Shown: in pieces, positions 62,341-64,000 of the stretch | Layout: each line of letters opens with the position of its first letter | How positions within the stretch are numbered: position 1 is the first letter of the stretch | Origin: an uncultured bacterium | Lineage (GTDB): Bacteria > Bacillota > Clostridia > Lachnospirales > Lachnospiraceae | DNA: 64,000 bases | Direction of reading: 5' to 3' | NCBI GenBank assembly: GCA_947073545.1 | Contig: CAMTMP010000013.1 | Location: 25,125 to 89,124, forward strand | Notes under the pieces: generated by a model | Database searches by the model: none | What the model was told of the DNA's origin: nothing | Seen by the model: only the letters and a program-made list of their open reading frames with translations | Made by a program: the position numbers and the translations under genes

Positions 62341-63690
62341 ATGAATCAAAATAATTTATGTAACTGTTGTCCGAATCCGTGTTTTCCCAACTGTTGTGAG
62401 CGCGGACCTGAGGGTCCAAAAGGGGATCAGGGACCCGCAGGCCCCTAGGGAATGAAGGGAGATACCGGCTGTCCCGGCCCTAAGGGGGACAAAGGCGATC
62501 CAGGGCCTGTGGGTCCCCAGGGTATTCCCGGTGCACCGGGAGCAAGAGGTCCAAGAGGAAATACGGGACCGGTAGGTCCTACCGGTAACACCGGGCCAAG
62601 AGGATGCGCCGGGCCGAGAGGCTACGCCGGCCCGCAGGGCATTCAGGGGGTGCAGGGAGTCCGTGGTGATATTGGCCCGAAAGGAGACCCTGGCTGTGAA
62701 GGCCCGAAAGGAGATATGGGCCCTCAAGGTCCGGCAGGCCCGAAGGGAGATGCGGGGCCGGCAGGTCCCCAGGGCGATATCGGACCACAGGGTCCCAGAG
62801 GGATTCCCGGTCCTACGGGTCCCAGCGGTCCTACAGGTTCCATGGGTCCGCAGGGTGTGACCGGGCCACAGGGTATTCAGGGTGAAACCGGGCCGATTGG
62901 TCCGCAGGGGCCGAAAGGATGTCCGGGCGACGAAGGCCCGACCGGAGCGACAGGTCCGACCGGAGCGACGGGAGCCGACGGCGCGACAGGCCCGACGGGC
63001 TCGACCGGAGCGACAGGAGCCGATGGGGCGACGGGAGCGACCGGAGCGACGGGAGCCGACGGCGCAGCGGGCCCGACAGGGGCGACAGGCGCAACGGGAG
63101 CGACGGGGGCGACAGGAGCCGATGGAGCGACAGGGGCAACGGGGGCCACAGGTCCGACCGGTGCGGCGGGCACGGGAGCGATTATTCCGTTTGCGTCAGG
63201 ACTGCCGGTTTCTTTGACGACCATTGCGGGAGGACTTGCGGGTATTCCGGCTTTCGTAGGTTTTGGAAGCAGTGCACAGGGACTTACACTGTTGGGAAGT
63301 ACGATTGATATTACAAACGCAGCCGGAACGCTTTCTAACTTTGCGTTTCAGGTTCCGCGTGCCGGTATCATCACTTCATTCAGCGCATTCTTCAGTACAA
63401 CGCTGGCGCTTTCCATGGTAGGTTCCAATCTTACGGTCAGAGCGCAGATTTATCAGTCCGCAACACCGAACAATGTATTTTCTCCGATTGCGGGAACACT
63501 CATCAACCTGACGCCGACACTTACCGGAATTATATCTGTGGGAACATTGTTAAATGGAGCGCTTACCGGACTCAATATTCCGGTGACGGCTCAAACGCGG
63601 CTGATGCTGGTATTCTCGGCAACGGCAAGCGGTTTAACATTGGTTAATACGGTGGCTGGGTATGCAAGCGCCGGTCTGGATATCAACTAA
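62341..63690 (+). CDS. BclB-like collagen-like spore-surface protein interrupted by an in-frame TAG
   Basis: ATG 62341 (AAAGGGTGAG upstream) begins [20 protein letters not shown] and enters Gly-X-Y repeats. TAG at 62446-62448 falls at the Y position of a triplet (GPA, then GP-stop, then GMK). The reading frame then continues uninterrupted to 63690 through about 90 triplets, including long GAT and GAD repeats, and into a hydrophobic C-terminal domain ([40 protein letters not shown], ending YASAGLDIN) like the BclB exosporium domain. A separate start at ATG 62452 has no plausible site. Either the gene is inactivated, the codon is suppressed, or the base is an error; C to T from CAG (Gln) is the simplest cause. 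Confidence 0.82.
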
Positions 63691-63706
63691 TACGGCAGGA
63701 TAACGG

Positions 63707-63750
63707 AAAATCCCGGAGGTTTCGCTTACACGGAATCTCCGGGATCCTTT
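63707..63750 (+). terminator. Terminator of the collagen-like gene
   Basis: AAAATCCCGGAG and CTCCGGGAT form a 9-bp stem with a loop of 18 bases, followed by CCTTTG. Confidence 0.7.
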
Positions 63751-63767
63751 GCATGTAAGGGATGACT

Positions 63768-63923
63768 TTATGCAGAGATCTGCCATACAGCAATTCCTGT
63801 TCCTGTTTCCCATTTTGATATTGCCTGCCTTGATATGCCTGATTCTTTTGCTAAATCATCTTGTGTGTAGTTGGTGCTTTTACGCAAAAATTGTAAGTAC
63901 TTTGATATGATGTTCATATTCAT
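63768..63923 (-). pseudogene. Truncated XRE-type DNA-binding regulator
   Basis: A 51-codon frame reads MNMNIISKYLQFLRKSTNYT, then QDDLAKESGISRQAISKWET, a full Cro/CI helix-turn-helix, but then breaks off into GTGIAVWQISA and a stop. The normal family continues with GTTIPDLE and a long C-terminal part, so the gene is truncated by a deletion or frameshift. Its ATG at 63923 abuts the IS21-like terminus, so its promoter has been displaced too. Probably not functional. Confidence 0.65.
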
Positions 63924-64000
63924 TGTTAGCGTCGGGAGAAATTAGCCACTTAGAGTCGGAAGAAAATGACCAATCTCCGCCGAACAGAAACGACCAATGC
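63924..64000. mobile_element. IS21-family terminus (runs off the window)
   Basis: TGTTAGCGTCGGGAGAAATT (63924 onward) begins three imperfect direct repeats of about 23 bases: each has a CGG..AGAAA core followed by (A/T)GCCA or GACCA. This multiple-terminal-repeat pattern is typical of the ends of IS21-type elements encoding IstA and IstB. The transposase genes would lie beyond the window. It is placed directly against the start codon of the truncated regulator. Confidence 0.65.

Noticed and set aside
62452..63200. Repeats that could be taken for a CRISPR array
   Set aside because: The repeat is the triplet periodicity of the Gly-X-Y coding sequence, with no constant spacer length and no palindromic repeat.
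62877..63224. Minus-strand frame rich in Pro/Ala/Val repeats
   Set aside because: It is the antisense of the Gly-X-Y repeats of the collagen-like gene. Repetitive triplets keep all frames open, so it has no independent support.

Overview
The window looks like a chromosome segment from a gut member of the Lachnospiraceae (Clostridium cluster XIVa), spore-forming and probably flagellated. The reasons are near 50% GC, strong AGGAGG-type ribosome binding sites, Firmicutes-type YesM/YesN and LplB/YtcP systems, HemZ, MecA, a BlaI/BlaR1 pair, FlxA-like and DUF6033-like proteins, two chemoreceptors, and spore-surface collagen-like proteins. No rRNA, tRNA or CRISPR array was seen. The species cannot be named from the sequence alone.

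Layout. 1-1.3 kb: the end of an FAD/Rieske oxidoreductase and a decayed tocopherol-cyclase-like gene. 1.4-6 kb: a small unknown protein, then a compact three-gene cassette of MotA/TolQ-like channel, MotB/OmpA-like stator and MutS-like ATPase; this is the best candidate for an undescribed system. 6-12.4 kb: two chemoreceptors, one translationally coupled to a flavin-binding lipoprotein, and a convergent FlxA-like gene. 12.4-19.6 kb: an NahK-like sugar kinase, then a TetR regulator divergent from SCP2, alpha/beta hydrolase, stand-alone condensation protein, carrier protein and adenylating enzyme, i.e. an orphan split NRPS-like or acyl-transfer pathway. 19.6-27.8 kb: housekeeping and regulatory genes (DUF6033-like, Rrf2/IscR-like, BlaI/BlaR1, MecA, DEAD-box helicase, YgjP-like protease). 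27.8-37.5 kb: a host-glycan locus with GH29 fucosidase, GH123/DUF4091 protein, YesM/YesN two-component system and a divergent LplB-type ABC importer. 37.7-39.3 kb: gpmI. 39.4-47 kb: a YtrA-type regulator with its ABC transporter, then an ATPase / large secreted NEW3-type protein / FtsX permease export system. 47-50 kb: a lipoprotein and a four-repeat secreted protein. 50-54 kb: eno, a metallophosphoesterase and hemZ. 54-59.8 kb: a minus-strand five-gene polyamine operon carrying both SpeE and the carboxyspermidine enzymes. 60.2-63.7 kb: two collagen-like spore-surface proteins flanking a glycosyltransferase, with sigma-K-like promoters. The window ends in an IS21-type terminus that abuts a truncated XRE regulator.

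Non-coding structure is rich. At least three families of palindromic interspersed elements are present: A at 941, 15970 and 42916; B at 47047 and 51504; C at 29147. Family A shows a compensatory base-pair change between copies. Other signals are a long inverted repeat reaching the eno ribosome binding site, a terminator-like hairpin in the polyamine operon leader, operator palindromes for the TetR, BlaI and YtrA-type regulators, and a ten-G tract between the YtrA operator and its start codon.

Start codons were chosen by ribosome binding site spacing, so several differ from the longest open frame. Functions come from motif recognition by eye, and no database search was run.
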